Positions 12,965 to 24,580 of a stretch of DNA of 64,000 nucleotides are shown here, piece by piece (the first letter of the stretch is position 1; the number at the start of each line of letters is the position of its first letter). A program made the position numbers and the translations under genes. Origin of the DNA: Calocera cornea HHB12733. Its lineage: Eukaryota; Basidiomycota; Dacrymycetes; Dacrymycetales; Dacrymycetaceae. The stretch lies in contig KV423926.1 of the NCBI GenBank assembly GCA_001632435.1, forward strand, positions 103,969 through 167,968, given 5' to 3'. The notes under the pieces were generated by a model. That model was not told the DNA's origin. It worked only from the letters and a program-made list of their open reading frames with translations, and made no database searches.

Positions 12965-15934
12965 TCATCTCGCTACGACCCTCACAGTCCAGCCCGCCAC
13001 GTCGTTCCTGCTATAATGCTCTCCCAAGATATTCTCCACCACGATTGACTTTCCGCTGTGAAATCCTGTCCCATCAACAGTCCTCATGAAAATGATCGGC
13101 AGGTCGGTCTGGACATTGTTCGTCGGATCGTTCCGGAAGCACGCGTGCACGATATCCAATATCGGCGGTAAATCCACCTGAAGTACAGTCTGTGGCTTTG
13201 CCACATCCAACGCAGGCGGGATCTTAGCCCGGAGTGGCTTGGGCCCTGTTTTGCTTGGGCCGGCGCCCGCGCGAACATCCGGCGATGAGGTCGGCGAGGC
13301 GGGAGTTCCACTCCGGTCCGGGAGGCTCCCTCCTCCGATGGCGAATTCGGCAGCGGGCTGGTCAGCCGGCGGGCGTTTTGTCTCCCACCATGTTCTCGGG
13401 TCATAAAGCTTCCTGCCTTGAGAATCAGCCTGACCTTGTCGCAGGATGGTGACGCGAAGCGGTCCGAACGAGCCCACCCAAATCTCAAGCGAGCGATCGA
13501 AGTCATCGACGAGAAGCTGAAGCGAGTGCGTTTGAGGACGGTAGAACGGCTCTTGCCGAAGCGCAGGAAAGGGCGTCACTGCCGAGGCCGCCACGGAGGG
13601 CGGAATAACTCGGTTGGGCTCGGATGCGAAGTAGCTGTATTTGAAATTGGCTGGGAATCATTGAGTGCCCGGCAATTTCGAGAGTTCCTGCACTTACTGA
13701 CGGAGACGATGGTCCACACGACCGCATCATCGAGCTCTTCCAGTCCTTCCTCGGTTTCCTCCGCGTGTGGTTGTGAATCAATCGCAGCCGCAATTCTCCG
13801 AGATCTCGGTCGGTAAGCCCTCGCAGGTCGACCGCTCTGTATCGGAGTGCCGAACATCATTTCGTCGCTATCAGGCGGAGTGCCCCAGTACATGTTGGGT
13901 TCGCTTCCGGCTTGTCCCCGACCCCTCGGGTGCGCGTGAGGTGGCCGCATGAATGCCACCTTTTGCAGCTGGCCGACAGGCTCGAGAGGAACCAAGGTGG
14001 AACTCGAGCCTAGCTGGTGAAGGGGATCCAAGGGATCTGCAAAGGCAGGCTCGTCGGGTTTGATGTGCCCATTCACCACCTTCTTGATGATGAGGGGCGG
14101 TGAGCGAACTCCAGTTTGTGGGTCATACAGGGTGACAGTGCTATTGAAAGTGACCGGTGCAAGGACCTCGAGGCGTCGCACGTCCAGTATCTGAGGCAGT
14201 GGGGGGATTCTGGGAGCTTGGCCCGTGGCGTCAGGAGGCGGCAGGGAGCCGAAGCCATCTTCGAAGCTCGGAGCAGTGAAGGGTAGGGTGAGTCCACCTG
14301 GTCTTCCCGGACCTGCGGGAGTGTCCACCCTTTCGACCACGAGCGGTGTCCAGCTGGCACCGCTCGTCTCCAGCACACGACGTCCAGCGTTAATATGTAC
14401 GTACTTTGTCCTTGCCGTCTGGGAATTGAGCCTATGGTACAGGCTGACTGTGCTGCCGAAGGTGATGCTGCTTGGGTCGTGGGACTTCATGTGCTTGGCG
14501 GGCTTGGAGAGAATGGCGATGGGTGCGGAGAGAAACGTGGCCCACTTCCGGGCACCGGGTGGTACGTTGGTGGGGAGGGCGTAGAAGGCGTTCTGTGGCG
14601 CGCTGAATGGTCTGTTGGCGAGCGCTTCCACAGTCTCGGGTGCGTCTGCTGTCGAGGCATCCGATATAGTGAGGCGAAGCTGACACCGCTTGCGGTTAGA
14701 GAGCCCACCGACGTGTAGAGTGCGGAAGGTGGCCATGAGGCTGCCGTCCAAGAACTGCGCTTGAGCAGACTCGACGTCTCCTGTGCCACCGCTCTCGCGA
14801 CCGGACACGACGTTCATCTCGAGCGCCTGGGAGGGTGGGTTTTGTACCGGCCCTCGGATGGACACGAACGGCGGTGGACTGAAGTAGCGTTTCTCCGCGC
14901 CGTACGACTTCTGTGCCACCGTCGGGTGGTAGCAGGTTATCGTCACCATGCTGGAGGTCGGGTCTGGTCGCGGCGGCAACGGTGATTGGGAGGCACTGTA
15001 GCTCGGGGAGCCCAGTGGGGGCGGTCGTGAATCCGAAGATCGTCTCATCTTGCCGTGTCTGTCCTCGGGCGTGGCGTAGGTGTAGCTCCCCTTTCGTTTC
15101 TGTCCCTACATACATGAGCTCGGATTTTACTATTCCGGGGGGGAAAAAATGCCCGCTTACCCTAGCATGCTCGATCGCTTCGTCGTCCGTAATATAAGCG
15201 GGATAGGGAGGTCGTCTAGCGGCGCGGGAGGACTCTCCCTGGCTGGTGCCCGTGAGCTGGACTTGAAACATAGACTGGTATGAGTGGGCCGAAGCTGCTT
15301 CTGACGGGTTATCGTGGTCCGAGCCAGGGTCCTGGACCGGGGACGCGGAGCGCTCCAGGTAGAGGGGGTATCGTGGGCGGGCAGAGGGAGAAATATTGGC
15401 AGGCGGAGGGCTGCTGTTTGTGTGGTGTGAGCTTGATGCGGGTGCGGTGGGCGCGGGAACGGCCTCGCGCGTGGGAGCGGGGCCAGGCGTGTTGGGCACG
15501 GATAAGAAGCCGGGTGTGCGCCCGCCACCATGGTGGTGTGCGGCCAGGTCGGCGCGGGCGGGCGCTGGCTCTGCTGTGGTGCTGGTGCTGATGTTACTGC
15601 TGTTATCTCGAGACTGTCTAGCAGAGGCAGGAACACGGCCAGATACAGGCGGTGATAGGGCTGGAGATGGCGCTGATGGCAGCGCTGCTGGCTTGTTGCC
15701 CGATGCAGAAGGCAGGGAAGCTGGGCCCGGGGAACGGGTGACCGGTGGGAGAAGACGAGTGCCACGATCGAGAGATGCTTCTGGTGGGCGAGGAGAGGGG
15801 GCAGGAGAAGGCGTACTCGGCCCGGGTCCATGGTCCGACCACGTGGGCATCAGGCAGGCTCTCTCCTTGGACGCAGCTGATCCCGCGCGACGACGGGCTC
15901 GGGCCGTGTCATTGGGCGAGGGGGAGGAAGACAT
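12965..15934 (-). CDS. CSL (CBF1/Su(H)/LAG-1, RBP-Jk-type) transcription factor
   Basis: Predicted 955-residue DNA-binding regulator of the CSL family. Exons: 15934-15161, 15105-13698, 13650-12965; the frame closes exactly. The first ~290 residues are disordered (Ser/Pro/Ala), as in the long-tailed fungal CSL class. The Rel-homology N-terminal domain starts near RYFSPPPFVSIRG. The beta-trefoil domain contains AILSKPAKHMKSHD and VSLYHRLNSQTARTKYVH, which match the conserved CSL core including the SQT-x-x-x-Y-H block. The C-terminal Rel domain starts at WTIVSV and extends through SFGPLRVTILR. Several Pro-rich insertions split the domains, making the protein much longer than animal RBP-Jk. Fungal CSL proteins bind GTGRGAA-type sites and act without Notch; fission yeast Cbf11/Cbf12 regulate adhesion and cell-cycle genes. 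The last ~25 residues after the domain are unsupported, and another short intron there is possible. Confidence 0.88.
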
Positions 15935-17491
15935 TGCAGGTTGAGCGCAGGAGTGGGAAAGCAGGTTGCGGACCTGGCAGCAGGGTTCCAGAGCGTTCCG
16001 GAGGGTTCCGAGGTTCGTAGAAGAGAGGGTCGGAAAACAAAGACAGCGGTTGCCGAGGGAGGGACAGCAAGTGATTTCGTGGTAGTTGTTGAGAGCGTGA
16101 GAGAGCCCGAGAACAAAAAGAGGTATCCAAGCGTTCAGATGGGGTGAGCTGCGCGTGAGAGAAGCAGGAGAACAAACGGTGGCCTTGCGTGCGTCGGGTG
16201 AATCGGAAGCGAGGGAGAGGAAATATTTAAGGCATTTTGCCCCGCGGGTCGGTTCGTCAAGGAGGGGCGGGTGGGCGCGCACGCGCGTGAATACGTTCCG
16301 CGCCTATTTGTATAGGGCCCAGCGGGTGGGGGTGGCAACCGCGGCCGGTGAGCAGCACGTCCGAGGCGACCTGACGGTGGGTCCGATCCGACTAGAACAA
16401 ACGCATCGACCAGACGCGGAGGCACTGCACGCAAGGCGCCCGGCTTCGGCTTCCCACGGTCCCTGCGTCGACGTGCGGGAAGAAGCGGGTGGGAGACTTC
16501 GAGGCTTGGGTAGAAGGTTGGAATACGCGGTGCTTGAGCCGTTTGGGCGTCGGGGGCCAAGGCGCCGGGAAGGGGAAGGGTCGCCTTAATTGGGCGGATG
16601 GAGGACAGGGGGTGAAAGGCGACAGAGCAGGAGGAACCGCTCGTGGCCTTCCTGACCTAAAGGGGCGATGGAAGAAGGATAGGGTGCTGCCGAGTGGAAG
16701 CGGGCGATTTGGGGCAGGGCAGAAGTTCCACGTAGGCTGCAGCGTATGCGTATGCGCACGGCAGGAGCAGTGTGGACGAGTGCGATAACGTGGGAAGATT
16801 CGGGAGGAGGACGGCCGGTCAGCCCCTGGAGGGGAATCGAGCGCCGTACGCCGTGTACTGTACACAGGGGGAGCGGCGGACAGAAACGGTGTGGCTCGGC
16901 AAACGCGGAGAGCAAGAGCCGGCGATCCCTGGGTTGCTCCGGGTCGCCGTCATCGCGCGTGGCCTGTTTTAGCCGTTGCGCGGACTATATGCGCGCCATG
17001 CGCCCGCGGCGGGGAGGGCGAGTCGGGGAGAGGGCGAGAAACGGTACAGGAGCAGCTTGCGCGCTGGCGGTACAGCAGCGTGCGCCGGAGGGGATTCCCG
17101 CCGCGCGCGAGTGCCAACGCACCCAGACGCGCACATGGCGCACCCGCTGACATAAGCATGACGGAAGACATACAAACGCGCCGCAGAACCCCAAGGGAAC
17201 CTGATCCTACACTGAATAAGGCGCGGCCTCCATCGGAAACTCGGTCTGGGCTAACTTGTTGTGGCTGTGCACACCGATGCGCGGAGGCTAATGGGGGCAT
17301 GCTGCTAAGCACGGAGGCAACCTTATGCACAGTTGCGCCCTTGTCCTTGTGCCTCGCCGTCGTTTCAGTCACCCATCTCAGCACCCACGCCGCCTACCCT
17401 TTCATCACTCTTCCCACGCTCGTCCTCTTCGGCCTACGCTCCTCGCTCGCCCCTCACCCACCCTCACCCAACACGCCCACCCGCACGCCCG
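15935..17491. other. Divergent promoter region between CSL and SPF30 genes
   Basis: A 1.56-kb GC-rich spacer between divergent start codons. Several long open frames cross it on both strands, which is expected in GC-rich DNA, and none resembles a protein. It should contain both promoters. I see no TATA box close to either ATG. Confidence 0.5.
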
Positions 17492-18305
17492 ATGGACAGG
17501 CAAGAGCTCGAGCAGTACCAAGCGCAGCTCGCGCAGGTCGACGCCGCCCTCGCGCTCGACGCAGAGAACAGCGAGCTGCGGGACCTGCGCACCGAGCTCG
17601 TGGAGCTCATCGACCTCTCCCAGAAGGCGCTCGCCCAAGAGGCCATCGCGGCCGCACGAGCCAAGGCCTCTGCCGCAAAGGCGTCCGCCACCGCGCCCAA
17701 GGTCACGCCGCAGGTCGAGCTCAAGCCCGGGGCGGAGGTGGACGCCAAGTACTCGCGCGATGGGCACTGGTACCCCGCCAAGATCGTCGCTGTCGGAGGG
17801 AGCGAGAGCAACCGCGTGTTTACGGTGCTGTTCAAGGGGTATTCGGAGACGGAGATCGTCAAGGCGTCCGAGATCCGCGCGCTCGCGCCCACCCAGCCAT
17901 GGCAGTCCGCCTCCTCCTCTGGCGGGGCAGGGGGCAGCGGAGGGTCGAAGAGGAAGCTGAGCAAGGAGGAGGAGGAGGAGCGCGAGCGGAAGAAGAAGAA
18001 GAACGAGAAGAAGCTCGAGGTGCGCGCGCAGAAGGCGCAGGAGCAGAACAGCAAGCAGCAGGCGTGGATGAAGTTTGCCAAGAAGAGCGAGAAGAAGGGC
18101 ATCGAGATCGCCGGTGTGACGGGGAAGAGCATCTTCAAGACGCCGGATAACCCGATGGGAAAGGGTGCGTGCACTTATCTCGCTTTTGTACTGCGATGCT
18201 GACTCAACTTCCCACACAGTTGGCGTCACCGGCTCAGGCAAGGGCATGACATCCTACACAACGATGGGGAAGCACAAGTTCGCCGCTGACGAAGCCGAGC
18301 CATGA
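17492..18305 (+). CDS. SPF30: Splicing factor SPF30 (SMN-related, Tudor domain)
   Basis: Predicted 252-residue homologue of SPF30/SMNDC1, a U2 snRNP-associated protein needed for tri-snRNP entry into the spliceosome. Exons: 17492-18164 and 18220-18305; the frame closes exactly. A coiled-coil N-terminus (1-~65) precedes a Tudor domain (~72-128) with the expected aromatic positions in KYSRDGHWYPAKI and FKGYSETE; Tudor domains of this family bind symmetrically dimethylated arginine. A Lys/Glu-rich helix (~150-200) is followed by the family tail SIFKTPDNP...VGVTGSGKGMT. The ATG at 17492 is preferred to the upstream in-frame ATG at 17333 because homology begins with the coiled coil. It diverges from the CSL gene. 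Confidence 0.9.
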
Positions 18306-19664
18306 GGTGCGAGCTGCCTCACGCTGTACAAGATATATGCGGGTGAGCCTCCCTCCTTCCCACGCCGGCGATCTGATCTGATCTGATCTGATCATCCACC
18401 CGCCAGCAGCAGCTCGGGCGGTTCCCGTTCTCTCCCTCCCTCCCTCCCCGTCTTCGTTCGCACTCTAAAGAGCTTCTGCAGCGTCGATCTCGCCGCTGTA
18501 CTGATGGACATTCTGTCGAGCGGCCTGTCGCCTCGGAACCCGGAACCAGGGAGGAGCCTTGCGCGTGCGTGCACACACGTACCGTACACGCAGCCGGCCA
18601 GTTCGTCTCCCCCACCCGCATATACACAGCCCTCACGTCCAATCTCTTCTCCAAATCAACGGTCTCCTTTCTCCTAGGCGGACGGAGGGTCCATGCATTG
18701 TACACTAGGACGTATGGTGTCGCAGAGATACTCGTACGTGTCTGTATCATGTTACTAGAAATGCACGTGTTGAACCGTTCCCGTGTGGCCGTGGGATTCG
18801 CGAAGCGTGGGAAACCCGACCCGAGCGGGTCATCGTAGGGTATGTTCTGTGCGCTGGCAATGAGTGTAGACGCAAGCTGATTGCGGCGCTTGTGGGCTCT
18901 GATAGATACTTCGGCGGCCATGGCGTCTCGGTGCCAGCGGCAAGTGCGCAGACGCTGCGCTGATCCTTCTCGACCTCCTTCTCCTGAGAATTCTCGACTA
19001 TACTCTGGTGATCAACATTGTCGATTAACGAGTCCAAAGGCCAAAAGTCTCACTTTTGGCCTTTCTACTGTATATCATTGGCGCAAGACTTCATATATGT
19101 CTGCCGTACAGCACTGCATGTTCAGTTTGACTATTACCTGTCCAGTGGCAAGCTCGCTTGCATTGCGGGTAGCTAACCGACGGCGAGTAGGCGACGTGTT
19201 CTCTGGAATAGATTCAAGATGCCTTATCCAACATTTTCGCCGAGCAATCAGCGCATCAGACTGTAGGGGATGAAGTCAGTCACGTTGTGCGCAAGCGTCA
19301 GCGACAGACTTTTACAGCACGTCGATAGAGAAGCTTTTGCCACATATGTGTAAGTTATTGTAGTTATGTGATACTATATAATGCCAATGCTCTTGGCCCC
19401 TCATTCGAAGGCAGGTAGTAGAAAGCCGCCCTCTTGACTGGATGTGAAAGGGACGAGTTCCTTTGGGGGGGGGGCGGGGGGCGCATTCTGGCAATCAAAA
19501 CGTTCTCATTGCACATTATAGCATGCTCCACCAGACTTGGTTATCCTAGTCAAAAGGCAAGCTCGCTTGGCCAGCGAATAACCACCACAGGGGCATGCTT
19601 CCAGGCAATGTTTAATCTGTTCGTCATCTTTTGTGACCAGCCTGGAAGAGAATCATGTCGCTAT
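18306..19664. other. Convergent intergenic region with short repeats
   Basis: It contains a 5-bp GATCT microsatellite (18370-18393) and a G-rich run (about 19464-19482) that could form a G-quadruplex. No coding sequence is recognised. It separates SPF30 from the 3' end of dynamin copy 2. Confidence 0.5.
18370..18393. repeat. (GATCT)n microsatellite
   Basis: About five perfect units of a pentanucleotide, 65 bp beyond the SPF30 stop codon. Confidence 0.9.
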
Positions 19665-22587
19665 TCACTGGCTAAATCCGATGGCCTTCAGCGCTTCCCG
19701 TGCCTTCTTGAGCCGCTCTCTATCCGCGATGAGCCGTTGCCGCCTCATCGCCTTCTGCGGGCTCTCGGCCAGGTACGCTCTGCACCTCTCGTGCGCGTCT
19801 GGGCTGTCGAACTGCAGGCCCGAGATGAGATCGTGCTGCACCGTGTCGGCCAGTGGCCGGATGAAGATGAAGTCGATTGCTTGCGGGATGGTGTCAATGA
19901 TGCGCTGTGAGGCCGTCAGTCCGTGTTACAGGGGTGTAGGACGAATAATAGGGTACCTTGTAGGCGATCTATGGGAATGAGCATGAGATCACAAAACCGA
20001 AGAAAGAAGATAAAGCTTACCTGGAAGTAGGCACGGGTCTCGGCCATGACAATGATCTCCTCTTCCCATTCGTCTTCAAGACTGATTCTGTAGAAATGGC
20101 TCGCATGCACACCGTGATAACCTAGCAACGCAAGATTGCTGATAATGTTGTTGATAATCACATTCCTTGGGGGTGGAGGAGGCTGGGGAGGTGTAGCAAC
20201 CCTGAGAGGCGGTGGTGAATACGGTCGCATGGAGGCCGCACTGGTCGGTCGAGAATATAAATATGAAGTATATTCTGGTTCAGCACCCCGTTCTTCGAAG
20301 GATTCAGGCGGCATAGACACTGGCCCGTTTGTCTCTACAGGGCCGTTTGACCGTATGGGTTCAGCCGGGAACGCCGGAAGAGAAGGTGGGCCGCATGTTT
20401 CCCTCTTCCGTCGTGCATCACGGTAGTGAGCAATGAGCTTCTCTCGTGTGGCGGAGAAGTAGTGCAAGTTCTGGGTGTAGGGCCCTTGCATCTCCATATC
20501 GAACAGCAGCTTCAAGGCAGTCTGCGTTTCAGCAACGCGGCCGGCGAGTTGCTGGTTGAGAATCTCTCTAAGGGACAATAAGCCGACTACAACAAGGGTA
20601 CAGCACAACGAAGAGCTCACCTCACCCGTCCAAACAGCGGCGTCTCTGTGTAGCGCCCGAAGACATTCCCCAGTATAAGGTCGATTATAGAACCAACCTT
20701 TGGATGAATCGTACCGAAGCATACATCAACAAGTTCCTTCCACTGTTTGATGGGCAGGAGCATCATACGGATTTTAACGGCGTATGGAACGTTGAAAGGG
20801 AGCTCCCGAGTTTTGGCGCTACTGGGTATAAGCCGTAGTTGAGGGGCAACGGGTGTGTGTGACTTACTCGTTAATGTTCTTTCTCACCATCTCTAGGTCA
20901 TATGTCTTGCCGCTCTCGCTTCCAGCTCCATCCTCGAGAATGGACGTGGGTTCTGAATAACCATTGTTCCACGGCACCTCTGGTTTAGTGAAAGGTAGGA
21001 ACAACGGCGCAGTGCCCCGAATAGCCTTCTTGAAGATGCCAAAAGCGTGATTGTTCCCCTGGACCAGTCCTTCGTGGCCATCGTGGCCTTGCGTGTATCG
21101 GTTCAAAATGCTTGCGAATTGATTGCAAAGGTCGATTGTGTGTGCGATGGGGTTGGGCGACGGTCCTGATCCCAGGCTTTCGAGGGCCTTGTTGACTTCA
21201 TCCAACGAATCATGGATCTTGTGGAAAATCCCTGGAAGACTACAGCAGAGGTTATACAAAGATCGACCGAAGAGGCACCTTTCTCTTACGACTTTCGTAT
21301 CTGATCCGATAGCAGCTGACTAAGACCCGCCGTAAGCTTGGGTGTGCCCACATTCTGCCGAATTGCGCTCGACAGGCTCTGCCAGATCTGGACGGTTTCG
21401 AAGAATAATACTTCATTCTGACGGGCAGCGTCAAAGTCAATTCCTTGCTGTACTTCGGCTTGCGCAGGCTGTTTGGTAATGTAGTAGCCCAAGTTGAGGC
21501 GGTGTCGTCCTTCGTTCTTGAGAACTGCAACCCACTGGTCTTCTTCATCTGGTTGCAAGGTGTCGGGCTTAGTGAGAACGCCTGCGACACATTGTTCACC
21601 GTGAACATCTCTGCAGTCCAACAGATGTAGCGTACCGATGGTTCGCTTCCCGTCAGGATCGGCGGCCTTGGCCTCGCTCAACGCAGCCTGATTCTCTGGA
21701 TCATCTGCGGCGGACAGTACTTAGTCCTGGATAGCGTTCTCGGTGCTTTGCTACTCACCTTTCATCGTGATGGTGCAAAGGATCAAAGACGAAGAGTCGC
21801 TGATGTATTCTTGAACCATTGACTTGATCAAGTGGACAAGACTGCGGTCCGTGGGGTGATGCTGGATGATACCCTGCTCATCGATGAGACGGGTCAATGC
21901 ACATACACGAGTTGAGCTTACCGGCAGGTCGACAAATGTCAGATCCGTGAGCAGAGATCCAGACACTTCTACACAAACGACATTTTTGGAGAACTGCTTG
22001 ATTGTTTTGGCAGCTTGCAGTTGGGTATAATCAAGTCCCAAATACGTCGTGGGATTGTGATCGTCGTTAAGGATGGCGAGTTGGGCACGGCGCAGCATGA
22101 CCTCGACTTGCGTTGGGTCGAGGATATTATTGCCAAACGGAACAATGACGCTGTCGCCCGTCTGAGCACCGCTCTCATCGTATTCGTATCTGAGGGAGAT
22201 GACGCATTTCCATGGCTCGGTACTGTACCGCAGTCGGACTTCGGTGGGGCACCGCGTACACGTCCCAGAGCCACGAGGGACGTTGATCTGATTGACGTTG
22301 TTAGACTCTGCACGCTCCATTCTGACCGATGACGCACCCTTGCAATGGCTTCAATCAGAGAGCTCTTCCCGGCAGATTGGTTCTAAACGCTTACTGAGTT
22401 TGAATCTGTTCGTTGGTGATGAAGCACGTACACCGATCACGACGATGCGTGGGAGATCAAGATTCAGCTGGCCTCCGATATCGCGAATTTCATCGATGAC
22501 ATCGAACAGCTGTCGGGTGTGCAACGCGTAGAGCGAGTGCGATATGTCGGCGTTTCGCTGCCCAGGTACCGGCGGAGTGTCGCCCAT
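19665..22587 (-). CDS. Dynamin/Mx-like large GTPase, copy 2
   Basis: Predicted 803-residue paralogue of the gene at 548-3825. Exons (descending): 22587-22432, 22382-22338, 22287-21922, 21873-21759, 21704-21636, 21581-21290, 21239-20868, 20818-20621, 20567-20021, 19968-19957, 19904-19665; the frame closes exactly. GTPase motifs are intact: NQSAGKSS, GTCTRCP, DLPG, TKPD. Stalk motifs are RGTAPLFLPF and TRELPFNVPYAVKIRMMLLPIKQWKELVD. The linker before the GED is ~95 residues, Pro/Ser-rich (PPPLRVATPPQPPPPP), without the acidic run of copy 1. The 12-nt microexon encodes IAYK, and the C-terminal GED-like helix ends ALKAIGFSQ. The acceptor near 20819 is NAGNAG-like, so one extra Ser is possible. 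It stands tail-to-head upstream of copy 3 on the same strand; a NatD pseudogene lies beyond its start. Confidence 0.93.
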
Positions 22588-23389
22588 GTAGAAGAGAGCC
22601 TGTAGTGAGAGGCGATCACGACTGAGCAGTGGATGCAAGACTTGAATTGATAGCAAGGTAATATACGATAGACAGGCACTTCTGTGTGATAAGCGCCATG
22701 CGAAATACGCGTGTACCACGTCTGAGCTCGGCAAAAGCCGTGAAGGGCGCAATTTGCACGACATTGTCAGTGCTTCTTTCGGACGGTTGGTTGCCCGTTG
22801 TTGGGCGTATGACTAGATTCATTGACCCCCGAGTCTGAAGCGCGATCGACCTTTCTAGCGAGTGGTATGGTATTTTGCGCGTGTAGAACACATACGTCGA
22901 AGAGCACTCCCGCTGAACGCATCAGACGGGACGAGTCAGTGCGCCGCAAGACGTTCGAAGCCCGCGCAAGCACAGTCCATCGCAGTGGTGCAAGATGTGA
23001 GCAGTCACGTCTCGAACAAGTACGATGTGCTGGTATAGACGAATGTAGCGAGAATATAGACATTGAACACACTTGCCAAGTAATCCATTGCGACCCAGCT
23101 GGCATTCTGGATCACTTGGGGCGGGATAAGGGTTCCGTTCTCCACAGTGCAAGACTTGACCGCTCAAGATCCCGAACCGCGAAGGACATATTGGCCAGAG
23201 GGGGAGACAGAGAACGCTACCAAGACAGACAACGAGAAATACGATGTCAGACTGACAATTGGGTGTAGGCAAGCTTATGTGCTGGCAGTTGCGGTTCAAG
23301 TCGCGCCTAGGCCGTCGTACGCGTGACACGCGCTTCGACGCCGCGGACACGCGCCTCAAACGCGCTTTCTTTTCGCGACGAGGTAGCGG
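22588..23389. other. 5' flank of dynamin copy 2, no gene recognised
   Basis: This holds the presumed promoter of dynamin copy 2. A stretch around 22860-22895 (ttgcgcgtgtagaacac) loosely resembles the corresponding flank of copy 3 near 27565-27590, consistent with duplication of the whole unit. Open frames are not convincing. Confidence 0.4.
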
Positions 23390-24065
23390 TGCCTGTTATG
23401 CCTTTCTATCAAACCTCAGCGGAATGCCGTCGAACAGCAGAGGAGTCTGGTTGAGATAGCCGGCAAGGTGCGCTCCTATCCTTGCTTGGTATGAGCTCTG
23501 GCTCATATACGCATACATGCGGGCGTCGGCCGACCCACCTCCCACTCAGGTACATGCCCTCCTCGTCTACAACAATATAGCAGCATTGCGACCGCGCCGG
23601 ACTCATCTCACTCCCCCTCGCTCCATCACAGCATATGGAAGCTCTGGGAGCAGAACACGCGTCATGTGTCAGAGGGGTCAAGCATGGCCGGAGGCCTGAG
23701 AGAGACGCAGCACGCATTGTGGCATGCCGATAGCCGATGATACTGCCGAAGTCGCTGAGGCAGTCAAGAGATGAGTGGGAGGGAAGGAACGGAGCACGAA
23801 AGAAGTGGAGCGGAGCTCGTGGCGTCCAAGACGGTTCGGTTTGATTGGGGATGCTGTCTAGACCGCAAGGGGGAGGCGGATGTTTGTGACGCCCAGTACC
23901 GGTGCGTCGTCTTGTATTCTCTGCTCGAGGGCAACGCTGTTGCCGCGTCACAGCTATGAACTACGCGTTCGTGCCACGTTTGCTTACGATAGGCCATCTC
24001 CTTGTCGATTAGCTCTGCTTCTGCGGTCACCGGAGTATCCTATGCGAAAGGTGAGCTACAGTTCT
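23390..24065 (+). pseudogene. Decayed NatD (NAA40) acetyltransferase copy
   Basis: This is a degenerate copy of the intact NatD gene at 28565-29478, aligning almost end to end: start-codon region at 23423, the FDW block near 23850, and the MRKV region near 24045. Disabling changes are visible. A single-base deletion just after the start codon leads quickly to a stop. The first-intron acceptor is changed from GCAG to GCGG. The intervals between conserved blocks contain many indels, and no single frame continues. It occupies the same divergent position relative to dynamin copy 2 as the intact gene does relative to copy 3. No product is expected. Confidence 0.82.
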
Positions 24066-24580
24066 CTCATCACCTGGTCACCGATTGACCGGCTTTCTCT
24101 TCGGTTAGTGAATACCTCCGTGTCGGATTTCACAAGTCTCACAGCTCGCCATTGACGAGATCTGCCCGAGTGAGGTGGCCGCCCAATTCGTATTTGCAAC
24201 AGCTAGAGGGGCGGTACGCACAGGGCGATGACTGTGACGATGCCACCCCTCACCTTTAAGTATGAGATTCGAGGTGACCTATATCCAATATGACAAACAA
24301 CGAGTTTTGCGCGCTCACCGTAGTATGGATACGGCTGCAGATGGCCGGTCATCGGTGCCCTGGTAGGCAGATGTAGACACTTGTAATCAGAGAACCACGA
24401 GGTCGACAACTATGGGGACGGACTTCGCCAAGCTTTTCGCTGCGCTTAGGCATGTTCTATTCACACGTCTACATCACTAGGCGACTATCCTCCCCAAGCG
24501 CAAGATTACTTGGTGTGCGGATGAATATTTGGATAGTTGACATGCCATCGGGCAACTCTATTTGTTGTCCTCATTCCGAA

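Noticed and set aside
14696..15160. Continuation of the CSL exon 1 frame through 14696
   Set aside because: The CSL domain is in another frame; a 55-nt intron (15160-15106) joins the two with the frame preserved.
17405..18247. Long minus-strand open frame opposite SPF30
   Set aside because: It is the antisense of a GC-rich coding sequence with a conserved Tudor protein on plus; its Leu/Arg-rich translation has no motif.
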